Shown one piece after another: positions 52,904 to 63,100 of a stretch of 64,000 nt of DNA. The position numbers and the translations under genes were made by a program. The stretch's first letter is position 1; every line of letters starts with the position of its first letter. Location: NCBI RefSeq assembly GCF_011801145.1, contig NZ_CP046172.1:1054001-1118000 (forward strand). The letters run 5' to 3'. A model generated the notes under the pieces. That model was not told where the DNA came from, made no database searches, and worked only from the letters and a program-made list of their open reading frames with translations. The DNA is from Nocardia arthritidis. GTDB lineage: Bacteria; Actinomycetota; Actinomycetes; Mycobacteriales; Mycobacteriaceae.

Positions 52904-53914
52904 GTGGAAGTGGGCCCGCGAACGATGGCCCGGCGCAGGCGATCCGGATACGGGTTGCTGACCCGCATCGGGTTGACCGTGGTCGCGCTCGGTATTTCCG
53001 CCGGTGCGGTGGCCTGTGGCGGTGGTGCCGACACCGGCAAAGCCGACGGCGCCGCAGCGGTGACCATCAAGCACTCCTTCGGTGAGACCAAGATCGATGG
53101 CAGCCCGAAACGGGTTGTCGCGCTTGGAAACCAGTGGCTCGACGCGGTCCAGTCACTCGGCGTGCAACCGGTCGGCTACCTCGACAACACCATGGGCGTC
53201 ACCGGTGGCACCGCGCCGTGGGAGCCGGAGGCGCTGAAGCGGTCCACCGCGCTGAACCTCAACGGCGACATCGTCGAACAGATCGCCGCGCTCGAACCCG
53301 ATCTGATCCTGGTGCCCGGGTACCAGGTGGACAAGACCATGTACGAGAAACTGTCCAGGCTCGCCCCGACAATCGGCCCGGTGACGTCAGGCGCCCAGAT
53401 CGACAACTGGAGCGACGAGGTGACCGCGCTCGGCACGGTATTCGGTAAGCGCGCCGACGCGGACAAGGTCATCGCGGGCGTGCGGGACCGTATTTCCGCC
53501 GCGGCGCAACGTCATCCGGGACTGTCCGGTAAGACCTTCCTCACCTGCATGCTCACCGCGCCGACGCAGCTCATGGTGCTCGCCGATCCCAAGGACGGCT
53601 CCGCCGAACTCTTCAACCGGCTCGGGCTGCGCATTCCGGAGCACATCGCCAAGGAGGCGCCGCTCGGCGGCAGGTTGGCGCTCTCGCCGGAGCGGCTGGC
53701 CGATCTGGACGCGAACCTGCTGATCTGCGGCGCGATGCCGGGCCTCGCGGAGAAACTCACCCAGTTGCCCGGCTATGCCGAACTGCCGTCGGTGCGTGCG
53801 GGCAGCTTCGCCGCCGTCGACGTGATGACCATCAGCGCCATCAATTCGCCGACCGCGCTGTCGGTGCCGTACCTGCTCGACAAGCTCGAGCCCGCGCTGG
53901 CCGCCGCCGGGTAG
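52904..53914 (+). CDS. Fe(III)-siderophore-binding lipoprotein (FecB/FhuD type)
   Basis: A 336-residue lipoprotein. GTG 52904 follows AAGGAGACG. The signal has an Arg-rich start and a lipobox ending SAGAVACGGG, with Cys the likely lipidated residue. SPKRVVALGNQWLDAVQSLG and PDLILVPGYQVDKTMYEKLS are the class III solute-binding pattern, and the long connecting helix follows. It would capture the ferric siderophore outside the membrane. It lies inside the NRPS cluster and has its own iron box; the IrtA/IrtB genes in the window could take the cargo, although FecB proteins usually work with FecCD-type permeases, which are not seen here. Confidence 0.88.
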   Translation: MEVGPRTMARRRRSGYGLLTRIGLTVVALGISAGAVACGGGADTGKADGAAAVTIKHSFGETKIDGSPKRVVALGNQWLDAVQSLGVQPVGYLDNTMGVTGGTAPWEPEALKRSTALNLNGDIVEQIAALEPDLILVPGYQVDKTMYEKLSRLAPTIGPVTSGAQIDNWSDEVTALGTVFGKRADADKVIAGVRDRISAAAQRHPGLSGKTFLTCMLTAPTQLMVLADPKDGSAELFNRLGLRIPEHIAKEAPLGGRLALSPERLADLDANLLICGAMPGLAEKLTQLPGYAELPSVRAGSFAAVDVMTISAINSPTALSVPYLLDKLEPALAAAG

Positions 53915-53945
53915 CGCTCGCCCGATCCAGCTCGAAAGGACCGCA

Positions 53946-55604
53946 ATGTCAGACACATTCGCACCGGCCGCGGCCGAGCGCGGCACCCCGCTCTCGCCCG
54001 CGCAGCAGGCGGCGCTGCTGCCGGAACGGTTGCACGGCACGCCGACCGTCAATCTCTTTGTCGCGCTGGAGATCTCCGGTCCGGTCCAGGTGACCGAACT
54101 GGCAAGGGCATTCGCCGAGGTGCTCGCGCGGTACGAGATCCTGCGCACAGTCTACCCGGCGGACCGCCGAATTCCGTATCAGCAGGTATTGCCGGAGGCC
54201 GATCGGGTGCTGGAGCTCGCGGGTCGGATCGATCCGGCGGAACTGGATGCGCGGTTGCTCGACGACGCGGCATATCGATTCGAACCGGCGCGCGAGACTC
54301 CGGTGCGGGCACGGTATTACGAACTACCCGAGCATGGCGTGCTGTCCATCGCGGTGCATCCGGTCGCCGCAGACGATCAGGGACTGGAACTGCTTGTGCG
54401 TGCCCTGCTCGCGGCGTATTTCGGTGCCGCGCAGGGCAATTCGGCGCAGTATCGGGAATTCGTCCCGGCCCAGCTGCGGGATATGGCGGCCAACGATCCG
54501 GATCTGGCCTACTGGCGCGATCGGCTCGCCGAGCTGCCCACCGCACCGGTATCGGTGCGGTCCACCGGTGACGTCCAACGGGTGCTGCGGGTCGATCCGG
54601 ATACCCTCGCCGCGTTGGTCGCCGCCGATCCGGGCGCGGACAGCGCCGCGGTATTCGCCGCGCTGGTGACGACGACACTGGCGGAAGCCGGTCTGGGGCG
54701 GGATATCCCGGTCGGGCTGGTCGACCCGTTCCGCTCGGCGCCCGGCGCGGACGCGGTACTCGGCAACTTCGCCAACCATCTGGTGCTGCGCATGGACGCG
54801 CAGGGCGAACGGACACCGCGGGCGATCATCGCCGCGGCGGCCGAGCGCACCGCCGAGGCGCGGGCGCATGCGCGCACCCGCATCGAACGGCTCACCCATC
54901 TGATCGGCGGCGGGGCGCGGCGCTCGCTGTTCGCCGTCTCGCTGCGGGTACATCAGGACTCGGCGGTCGATGCGCCGCACGGGTGGACCGTGCGGGAACT
55001 GTTGCGCCGCAACGCCCGTCCGGTCGGCGCCGACCTCGTCTTCGATGTCGCCGTCGACGCCGAGGGCGCTCGGGTGCGCATTGATTTCCCCGCGGCGCTG
55101 GCAGGTTCGCCCGCGGTCGACGAGTTCGTCCGGCAGTTCGTCGCCCGGTGCCGCACCTGGGCCGCGAATCTCGATGCGGTGCTTCCGGATTCGGCCGCCC
55201 AAGGGTTCACCCTCTTCCCAGCGCCCCAGACGGAATTTCCCGGGCTTCCCGGACAGGGCGGGCCGCCTGCCACCGAAACCGAGCGGGTGCTCGTCGAAAC
55301 CATCAGGGAGATACTGGAATTCGACGAGGACGAGGAAATCGGGCGCGCCGACACCTTTTTCTCGCTCGGCGGCGACAGCATCGCGGCCCTGCGGTTGGTG
55401 ACCCTGCTGGGTGAGCGCGGCTACGTCGTCGAGGTGCCGACGGTGTTCGGCTTCCCGGTGCTGCACGACCTCGCCGCCGAAATCGACCGTGCGGCAGCCG
55501 CACCAGCACCCGCGGCGGTGCGGGCCGGTAATGCGCCGATGAGCGCCTCCGGACTGGACGCGGCCGCACTGCGCGCGCTCGGCAACCGGCTCGCCGCCGA
55601 ATGA
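53946..55604 (+). CDS. NRPS 2: stand-alone degenerate C domain with PCP, no A domain
   Basis: A 552-residue protein. Residues 1 to about 430 are a condensation-like domain starting GTPLSPAQQAALLPERLHG. Its active site reads IAVHPVAADDQG, so the second catalytic histidine of HHxxxDG is a proline. A carrier domain follows with serine 478 in FFSLGGDSIAAL. No adenylation domain exists, so the carrier must be loaded by another protein or the unit is non-elongating. Its last codon overlaps the start of NRPS 3 (ATGA), so the two are co-translated and probably interact. Confidence 0.83.
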   Translation: MSDTFAPAAAERGTPLSPAQQAALLPERLHGTPTVNLFVALEISGPVQVTELARAFAEVLARYEILRTVYPADRRIPYQQVLPEADRVLELAGRIDPAELDARLLDDAAYRFEPARETPVRARYYELPEHGVLSIAVHPVAADDQGLELLVRALLAAYFGAAQGNSAQYREFVPAQLRDMAANDPDLAYWRDRLAELPTAPVSVRSTGDVQRVLRVDPDTLAALVAADPGADSAAVFAALVTTTLAEAGLGRDIPVGLVDPFRSAPGADAVLGNFANHLVLRMDAQGERTPRAIIAAAAERTAEARAHARTRIERLTHLIGGGARRSLFAVSLRVHQDSAVDAPHGWTVRELLRRNARPVGADLVFDVAVDAEGARVRIDFPAALAGSPAVDEFVRQFVARCRTWAANLDAVLPDSAAQGFTLFPAPQTEFPGLPGQGGPPATETERVLVETIREILEFDEDEEIGRADTFFSLGGDSIAALRLVTLLGERGYVVEVPTVFGFPVLHDLAAEIDRAAAAPAPAAVRAGNAPMSASGLDAAALRALGNRLAAE

Positions 55605-58600
55605 GCGCCGAACTGCTCGACGTCATCGCGCTGTCGCCGCTGCAGCGCGGGCTGTATACGGTGAGCACGACGACGCGCGGCATCGATCCGTACCTGGTGA
55701 CCTTCTCGGTGCGGGTGGAGAATCTGACCGATCCGGCGGGCCTGCGCCGTGCGTTCGACCAACTGCTGCAACGCTATCCGCAGCTCGGTGCCCGCGTGGT
55801 GAGCGACGGTCTGCCGCATCCGGTGCTGGTGATCACCTCGGCGGGCCGCATCGACTGGCGCGAAACCGATCTGCGGCAGACCGACGACCCGGTCGCCGCG
55901 GCCCGGAATGCCTACGCCAGGGAGGGCCGCAGGCGGCTCGATCTGGACAAGGGGCCGCTGTTCCGGGTGACGCTCGCCCGGGTCGCCGAGCTCGACTACG
56001 AATTGATCTGCACCGCACACCATCTCGTGCTGGACGGCTGGTCCATTCCGATCATGTTCGCCGACCTGATCGCACTACACCAGGGCAAAACCCTGCCCGC
56101 ACCGCCGCCGCTGCGCGACCATGCGGCTTGGCTGGCCACCAAGGACACCGACGAGTCGCGCCGGGTCTGGGGCGCCGCGCTGGCCGGACTGGAACCCATG
56201 CCGATGCTGGTGCCGCCCGCCGATCCGGACCTGCCGGTGGTGGGTGAGGCCAGATTCGGCGCGGCCGAGACCGCCGAGGTGACCGCATGGGCGCGGGCCC
56301 GCGGCCTCACCATGAACACCCTTCTGCAGCTGAGCTGGGCCCGCATCCTGTCCGGACTGGTCGGCCGCGACGAAGTGGTATTCGGTCAGACCACCTCGGG
56401 CCGCGACGCGACGCTGCCCGGCGCCGAACAGTTGGTCGGCGCGTTGGTCGCGACCATTCCGGTGCGGGTCGTGGTGGATGAGCGGGCACCGGCCGATGCG
56501 GCCGCGCAGCTGCAGCGCGAGGTGGCCCGGCTGCGCGCGCACGAGTACCTCGGCATGGCCGAGATCACCAGGCAGGCCGGGACCGGACAGCTCTTCGACA
56601 CCCTGTTCGTCTTCGAGAACGTGCCGGTGGGCGGCATGAGCGGCGCGATGCCGATGGGCGGCGGCGCGCGGTTGATCGCCCGGCGCATCGACTCGCCGAG
56701 CCACTATCCGCTCACCATGGTGCCGATCGTAGAAGACGGCGAATTGGTCAGCCGGGTCGAGCTGCGCCGCGATCTGGTCGACCGGTTCGATCCCGATCGG
56801 CTGGCCCGCCGGATGCTCGCGGTGCTACGCGGACTGATCCGGGCGGACCGCCTGTGCGACGTCGACATTCTGCTCGATGACGAAGCCCCTGTGCTCGAGT
56901 CGGATGTTGCGGTGCAACGGGTTTCGGGGGCGGTACCAGGTGAGCTGGTGGCGGGGCAGCCTTCGGGCACCGTCCCGGACGTGCTGCTCGCCGCGGCCGA
57001 ACGTACGCCCGGCGCGGTCGCGGTCGTTGACACCGCGGGGGAACAGAGCTTCGGCGAATTCGCCGCTGCGGTCAGGGCGTTGGCGCGGAACCTGCGTGCG
57101 CTCGGACTCGGCGCGGGGGCCGCGGTCGCCGTCGCCCTACCGCGCGATCGGCGAGTTCTGCACGCCCCCTTCGCGATCGGGCACGCCGGTGCGGTCTGCG
57201 TACACGTCGATCCGGCGACTCCGGTCGATCGGCTCGCCTATCTGTTGGAGACCTCCGGAGCGCGGGTGGTGCTCGCCGATCCGGAGCTGACCCCGGCGCT
57301 CGACGCGGTGCGGGCCGCGGGTGTCGAAGTGCGGCAGGCGATTCCGGATGCGTCGGGTGGTCTGCGTGTGGTAGGAGCAGCGCCGGCCGACACCGGTGGG
57401 CTGGTGGGTGCGGGACAAGCCGATGTCGCCGGGCGTGCGTCGGCGGCCGGCCCGTTCTATGTCGTATTCACCTCCGGCACCACCGGCCGTCCGAAAGGCG
57501 TTGTGGTGCCGCATGGTGCGGTGCTCAATCACTGGGCGAACCACCGGCGCAGGATATTCGAGCCGGTCGCGGCGCGGCTCGGCCGTCCGCTGCGGGTCGG
57601 GCACGGTTGGTCGACCGGGTTCGACGCCGCATGGCAGCCGACGGTCGCGCTGCTCAGCGGGCATACGGTGGTGCTGCTCGACGATGCGACGCGCACCGAT
57701 GCCGAACGGATCGTCGCGGCGATCGACCGGGACCGGATCGATATGTTCGACACCTCACCGTCGATGTTGCAGCGATTGATCGCCGCCGGCCTACTCCGCG
57801 AGCGTGCGGGCGCGGCGGAAGACGGAGCCGACGGTGCGGGCGAATGCTGCGCGCTGGCGGTGCTCGCGCTCGGCGGTGAGGCGATCAGCCCGGATACCTG
57901 GAATCGGTTGCGCGGGCTGGCAAGTACCAGCGTGCTCAATTTCTACGGGCCGACCGAGACGACGGTCGAGGCGTTCATGGCCGAGGTCGACGCGCATCCG
58001 GCGCCGACCATCGGACGCCCGTTCGACGGGATGACCGCCGAGGTGCTCGACCACCGCCTGCGCCCGGTGCCGCCGGGTGGCCGTGGTGAGCTGTATCTCT
58101 CGGGCGCCCAACTCGCGCTCGGCTATCTCGGCCGGGCCGCGGCCACCGCCGCGTCCTTCGTCGCGGGTCCGAGCGGAAGGCGTTACCGCACCGGCGATCT
58201 GGTGCGTCGCACGCCCGCATCGACCGTGGTGTACGAGGGCCGGATCGACAACCAGGTGAAGATCAACGGCTACCGCGTCGAGCCCGACGAGACCGCGGCG
58301 GTGCTGCGCGAACTGGCGGGTGTGCGTCAGGCAGCGGCGCTGGCCTTCGTCGAGAACGGCCGGACCCGGCTCGGTGCGCTGGTGGTCGGCGCGGTGTCGA
58401 TCGGGGATATCCGGACCGAGTTGGCGCATCGCCTGCCGCAGTTCCTGATTCCGGCGCGAATCGTGCTGGTCGACGAAATACCGTTGAACCGCAACGACAA
58501 ACTCGATGCCCACCGAGCGACCGAATTGCTGGCAAGGCCGGTCGGCGAGATCGTCGCACCGGCCTCGGATACCGAGCGGATGCTGCTCGAACTCGTTGCC

Positions 58601-60010
58601 GCCATGGGCGATTCGCATCGACAGCAGCGGATCGGCATGTCGGACAGCCTGGTCGAGATCGGCCTGGACAGTATCGGCGTCATCGATCTGGTGTCGCGGC
58701 TGCGCGGCGCGGGTCACCGGATCGCCGCGCGGGATGTGCTGGCTGCCGCGGATCTGCGCGAACTCGCCGTGCGGCTCGATCAACTCGGGCCGCACCGGGA
58801 CGAGACCGATGCGGTGCCCGCGGGTGCGGTCATTCCGCTGACCGCGTTGGCGCAGGAGATCATCGCGCACGGCGACTTCCGCTATCTGGCGCAGAGTCAG
58901 GTGATCACGCTGCCGCCCGACGCGACGCCCGAACTGGTCGCGGATCGGCTTGCCGCGCTGGCGAAAGCGCACCCGGCATTGCGTTCCCGGCTCGGCGCGG
59001 TGGACGGCACGCCGGTCTTGATCGTCGGTGAATCGTCGCCGCCCGCGGTGACGGTGGTTACCGGGGCGAATCCGGCGCGCAGGCGCGAACTGCTCGCCGA
59101 AACGGTGCTGCGGCTCGCACCCGAGGAAGGGCGCATGGTCGCGGCGACGCTGCTCGACGGCACCGCGGTGGACGGAACGCCGGAACGGTTGCTGCTGCTG
59201 TCCATTCACCATCTGGCGGTGGACGTGGTGTCGTGGCTGATCCTCGCCGACGATCTGCGGCTGATGGCCGACGGGCTGCCTCCGATCAACGAAACCCGTT
59301 CCGAGACAGCGCCGCAGGCGTGCACAACCGCACCACCGGTGCTCGGCGTCCCGCTGCGCGGGCGGCTCACCGAGCCGGCGAGGGATCGTATGGCCGCGGT
59401 GCTGACCCGAGTTGTCGAACTCGGTGCCGAAAGCACCGGACGACTGCTGCGGCTGTGCACCGAAACCGGTGTGCCGCTGGAGGATTTGCTCCTGGTGGCC
59501 AGCGCGGCCCTGATCGCCGAGACGGCAGATCAGGACGGGCGGGTCTCGGTGACCAGGGAATCGCACGGGCGCGCCGACGACGACAGCAGGCAGGTCGGCT
59601 GGTTCACCGTGGAGGAGACGGTGACCGTCGCGCTCGCGGAGCTGACGGGGTGGACGCCCGCCGCGGGCAGGCCACCGCTGGCGGACCGGACTACCGCCGC
59701 GCGCGGCCAACTGCGGCTGAATCATCTCGGACGCTTCGATGTGCTCGAATTCGGTTCCGGCCCTTGGGCTCCGGTGCCGATGGCCGATTTCGCCGAGGAA
59801 TTCGGCGCTGCCGCGCATCCGGAGCTGCCACTGCGGTTCACCATCGATATTTCCACGGCGGTGGTGGTACGTGCGGATGGACCATCGCTGGTGGCGCGGC
59901 TCGATATCAATTCGGCGGTGCTCGATGCGGCGGGGGCCGACGCATGCGCCGAGGGCTGGTCGGCGCGGATCGCGGACTTCCTCGATCCAGTGGCGGCCGT
60001 CGCGCAATAA
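55601..60010 (+). CDS. NRPS 3: C - A - PCP - E (MbtF-like)
   Basis: A 1469-residue synthetase, close to the length of mycobacterial MbtF. The C domain has an intact HHLVLDGWS (about 139). The A domain has FTSGTTGRPKG (about 623), YGPTETT and YRTGDLV. Hand alignment of the pocket gives D-A-W-D-A-G-F-V-E, and the acidic residues at the third-site and last positions suit a cationic or N-hydroxylysine side chain. The PCP serine is in GLDSIG (about 1023). The C-terminal domain reads HHLAVDVVSWLILADDL (about 1202), the epimerisation-type motif. It probably installs the terminal hydroxylysine of a nocobactin-like product. Confidence 0.85.
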   Translation: MSAELLDVIALSPLQRGLYTVSTTTRGIDPYLVTFSVRVENLTDPAGLRRAFDQLLQRYPQLGARVVSDGLPHPVLVITSAGRIDWRETDLRQTDDPVAAARNAYAREGRRRLDLDKGPLFRVTLARVAELDYELICTAHHLVLDGWSIPIMFADLIALHQGKTLPAPPPLRDHAAWLATKDTDESRRVWGAALAGLEPMPMLVPPADPDLPVVGEARFGAAETAEVTAWARARGLTMNTLLQLSWARILSGLVGRDEVVFGQTTSGRDATLPGAEQLVGALVATIPVRVVVDERAPADAAAQLQREVARLRAHEYLGMAEITRQAGTGQLFDTLFVFENVPVGGMSGAMPMGGGARLIARRIDSPSHYPLTMVPIVEDGELVSRVELRRDLVDRFDPDRLARRMLAVLRGLIRADRLCDVDILLDDEAPVLESDVAVQRVSGAVPGELVAGQPSGTVPDVLLAAAERTPGAVAVVDTAGEQSFGEFAAAVRALARNLRALGLGAGAAVAVALPRDRRVLHAPFAIGHAGAVCVHVDPATPVDRLAYLLETSGARVVLADPELTPALDAVRAAGVEVRQAIPDASGGLRVVGAAPADTGGLVGAGQADVAGRASAAGPFYVVFTSGTTGRPKGVVVPHGAVLNHWANHRRRIFEPVAARLGRPLRVGHGWSTGFDAAWQPTVALLSGHTVVLLDDATRTDAERIVAAIDRDRIDMFDTSPSMLQRLIAAGLLRERAGAAEDGADGAGECCALAVLALGGEAISPDTWNRLRGLASTSVLNFYGPTETTVEAFMAEVDAHPAPTIGRPFDGMTAEVLDHRLRPVPPGGRGELYLSGAQLALGYLGRAAATAASFVAGPSGRRYRTGDLVRRTPASTVVYEGRIDNQVKINGYRVEPDETAAVLRELAGVRQAAALAFVENGRTRLGALVVGAVSIGDIRTELAHRLPQFLIPARIVLVDEIPLNRNDKLDAHRATELLARPVGEIVAPASDTERMLLELVAAMGDSHRQQRIGMSDSLVEIGLDSIGVIDLVSRLRGAGHRIAARDVLAAADLRELAVRLDQLGPHRDETDAVPAGAVIPLTALAQEIIAHGDFRYLAQSQVITLPPDATPELVADRLAALAKAHPALRSRLGAVDGTPVLIVGESSPPAVTVVTGANPARRRELLAETVLRLAPEEGRMVAATLLDGTAVDGTPERLLLLSIHHLAVDVVSWLILADDLRLMADGLPPINETRSETAPQACTTAPPVLGVPLRGRLTEPARDRMAAVLTRVVELGAESTGRLLRLCTETGVPLEDLLLVASAALIAETADQDGRVSVTRESHGRADDDSRQVGWFTVEETVTVALAELTGWTPAAGRPPLADRTTAARGQLRLNHLGRFDVLEFGSGPWAPVPMADFAEEFGAAAHPELPLRFTIDISTAVVVRADGPSLVARLDINSAVLDAAGADACAEGWSARIADFLDPVAAVAQ

Positions 60011-60057
60011 CCAGGAGGCGCGGTACCAGGGCGGTGCATGCGCTACGATCTCGAATG

Positions 60058-60076
60058 TTAGATAAGGCTTACCTTA
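60058..60076 (+). promoter_or_regulatory. IdeR/DtxR iron box before NRPS 4
   Basis: The 19-mer around GATAAGGCTTACCTTA matches the consensus at 16 of 19 positions. It lies 37 bp before the ATG of NRPS 4 and starts a new iron-regulated transcription unit that continues past the right edge. Confidence 0.8.
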
Positions 60077-60113
60077 GTGTTTTGGTGGGTCGGATACGGT
60101 TACGAGGAGTCTG

Positions 60114-63100
60114 ATGCTCGGCAAGGCGGAAATTCGCGCGATCGTCGCGGAGAATCTCGGCATCGCTCAGGAGACGATCGGTGACGACGACGACCTGGTG
60201 AGCCTGGGTATGCACTCGATGATGCTCATGCGCCTCGCGTCGAAGTGGCGCAAGCAGGGCTACGACGTGCGCAGTTCGAGCCTCGCCCTGGAACCGACCA
60301 TCGGCGCATGGGCCGGGCTGCTCGGCGTACCCGAATCGGCCGCACCGGACCAGCCCGGCACCGAGGAAAGTCGTTCCGGCACAGATGAATTCGCGCTGGC
60401 CACCATGCAGCACGCCTACTGGGTCGGCCGCAGGCAGGATCAGCGCCTCGGCGGCGTCGCCGCCCACCTCTACGTCGAATTCGACGGCGCCGGAATGGAT
60501 GCCGAGCGGCTGCGGCGGGCGGCCGAGCGGCTGCTGCGGCGGCACGACATGCTGCGCGCGCAGTTCCTGGACAGCGGCACCCAGCGGATCATGCCGGAGC
60601 CGCCGCTGCCGGTGTGCACGATCACCGATCTCGCCGGAGCCGACCCGGAAGTCGCCGCAACCGAATTGGCGCGGATTCGGCAGGACAAGAGCCACCAGCG
60701 GATGGATATCGCGGCGGGCCGGGTTGTCGATATCGCGGTCACGCTGCTGCCGGATGGCGGCCATCGCCTGCACCTCGACGTCGATATGGTCGCCGCCGAC
60801 GCCCAGAGCTACCGCAGGATCCTGGACGACCTCGCCGCGCTGTACGAATCCGACACCGCCGACCCGAATCCGGTCGGTTACACCTTCCGCGACTATCTGT
60901 CTGCCAAAGAGCGCACCACACAAGATAATTCGGCCGACCGGCAGTGGTGGGAGCGCAAACTGCCCGAACTGCCCGACATCCCGTCGCTGCCGGTGCTGCC
61001 GGAGAGCGAGCGGCGCGACCCGTCCCGCAGCATCCGGCTGCACCACTGGTTCGATGCCGCGGCCAAGGCCCGGCTGCATGCGAAGGCACACGGTCACGGC
61101 GTCACGCCCGCGGTCGCACTGGCCACCGTCTTCGGTGAGGTGATCGCCCGCTGGTCGGCCCGCCAGCGCTTCCTGCTGAATGTGCCGCTGTTCAACCGCG
61201 AGCCGCTGCACGACGAGATCGACCGGGTCGTCGGCGATTTCACCAATTCGGTGCTGGTCGATGTCGACGCGAGTGTCGGCGAGTCGATGGTGGCGCGGGC
61301 CAAGCGGCTGCAGCGCGAATTGCACACCTGCGCGGCGCATTCCGGTTACGAAGGGCTGGACGTGCTGCGCGATCTCGGGCGGCTGCGCGGCGCGCCGGTG
61401 ACGCCGTCGGTGGTGTTCACCTCCGGCCTCGATCTCGGAGAACTGTTCTCCGAGCGGGTGATTCGGACGCTGGGCACACCCGTGTGGATCCTCTCGCAGG
61501 GTCCGCAGGTCGATCTGGACGCGCAGGTGGTCGAGTTGCACGGCGGCCTGCTGGTGAACTGGGATATCCGCCGCGACGCGCTGCCCGCCGGTGTGGCCGA
61601 CGCGATGTTCGAGCAGTTCCGCCGCACGCTGGACGCGCTGGTCGAACCGGATGCCGACTGGACCGCGGACCTGCGGGTCGAACTGCCCGCCGACCAGCGC
61701 GCGGTGCGGGCGGCGGCCAACGACAGCGCATTCGAGCTCGGCACGCGCACCCTGCACGGCGCGTTTTTCGAACTGGCCCGGCGACAGCCGGAGCGGACCG
61801 CGCTGCGCTGGCGCGACGGCGGCACGCTCGACTATGGCGAACTGGCCGATCAGGCGCTCGCGGTGGCACACGCGCTGACCGAGGCGGGCGTGCGTCCCGG
61901 CGACACCGTCGCGGTCATCCTGCCCAAGGGCCACCGGCAGATCCCAGCGGTGCTCGGCGTGCTCGCCGCGGGCGCTGCCTACCTGCCGATCGGTACCGAT
62001 CAGCCGAATCTGCGCCGCGACCGAATCCTGTTGCGCGGCAACGTGTCCGTGGCGCTGGTCGAGGACGTAACGGGTGTGCCGGACGGGGTGACCGCCCTGC
62101 CGCTCGCCGATGCGCTGACCGATTCGCGGCTGCCGCGCCCGCACGACACCGATCCGGACGCGGTGGCATACGTGCTGTTCACCTCGGGCTCCACCGGCGA
62201 GCCCAAGGGCGTCGAGGTGAGTCACCGCGCGGCGGCGAACACCATCGACGCCATCGACACCCGCTTCGGCATCGGCGCGGACGATCGCACGATCGGGCTG
62301 TCCGCGCTCGGCTTCGACCTGTCGGTGTACGACATCTTCGGCCCGCTGTCCCGCGGCGGCGCGCTGGTTTGTGTCGATACCGCGAGCGAGCGTGACGCGG
62401 CGGCCTGGGCCGAGCTCATCGCCGAAGCCGGTGTCACCGTGCTGAATTGCGCGCCGGGGCTGGTCACCATGCTCGCCGATACCGCGACGCCGGACCAGCT
62501 GACCACCCTGCGCCTCGTGCTAACCGGCGGCGATCGGGTGAAAACGCAACTGGCGCAGCGACTTCGGTCAACCGTGCCGGGGCTGCGCTTCGTCGGGCTC
62601 GGCGGCACCACCGAAACCGCGATCCATTCGACCGTATGCGAGGTCACCGACGACTTCCCGGCCGAATGGGCCAATGTGCCATACGGTAAGCCGCTGGCCA
62701 ATGTGCGGCTGCGGGTGGTCAACGAGCGCGGCGAGGACTGCCCGGATTGGGTGCCCGGCGAGCTGTGGATCGGCGGCGCGAGCGTCGCCGACGGTTACCG
62801 CGGCGATCCAGAGCGCACCGCCGACCGATTCGTCGAATCGGCGGGCGTGCGCTGGTATCGCACCGGCGATCTGGCGCGCTACCTGCCCGACGGTACCGTC
62901 GACTTCCTCGGCCGCGCGGATCATCAGGTGAAGATCCGCGGCTACCGGGTGGAACTCGGCGAGGTGGAATCCGCGCTCGCCGCGCTGCCCGGGGTGGACG
63001 AGGCCGTGGCACTGCGCACCGAGGCGGGCCGGTTGGCGGCCGCGGTGCGCGCGACGGCCCTCGCCGACGAGATCACCGCGGCACTGCGAAAGATGTTGCC

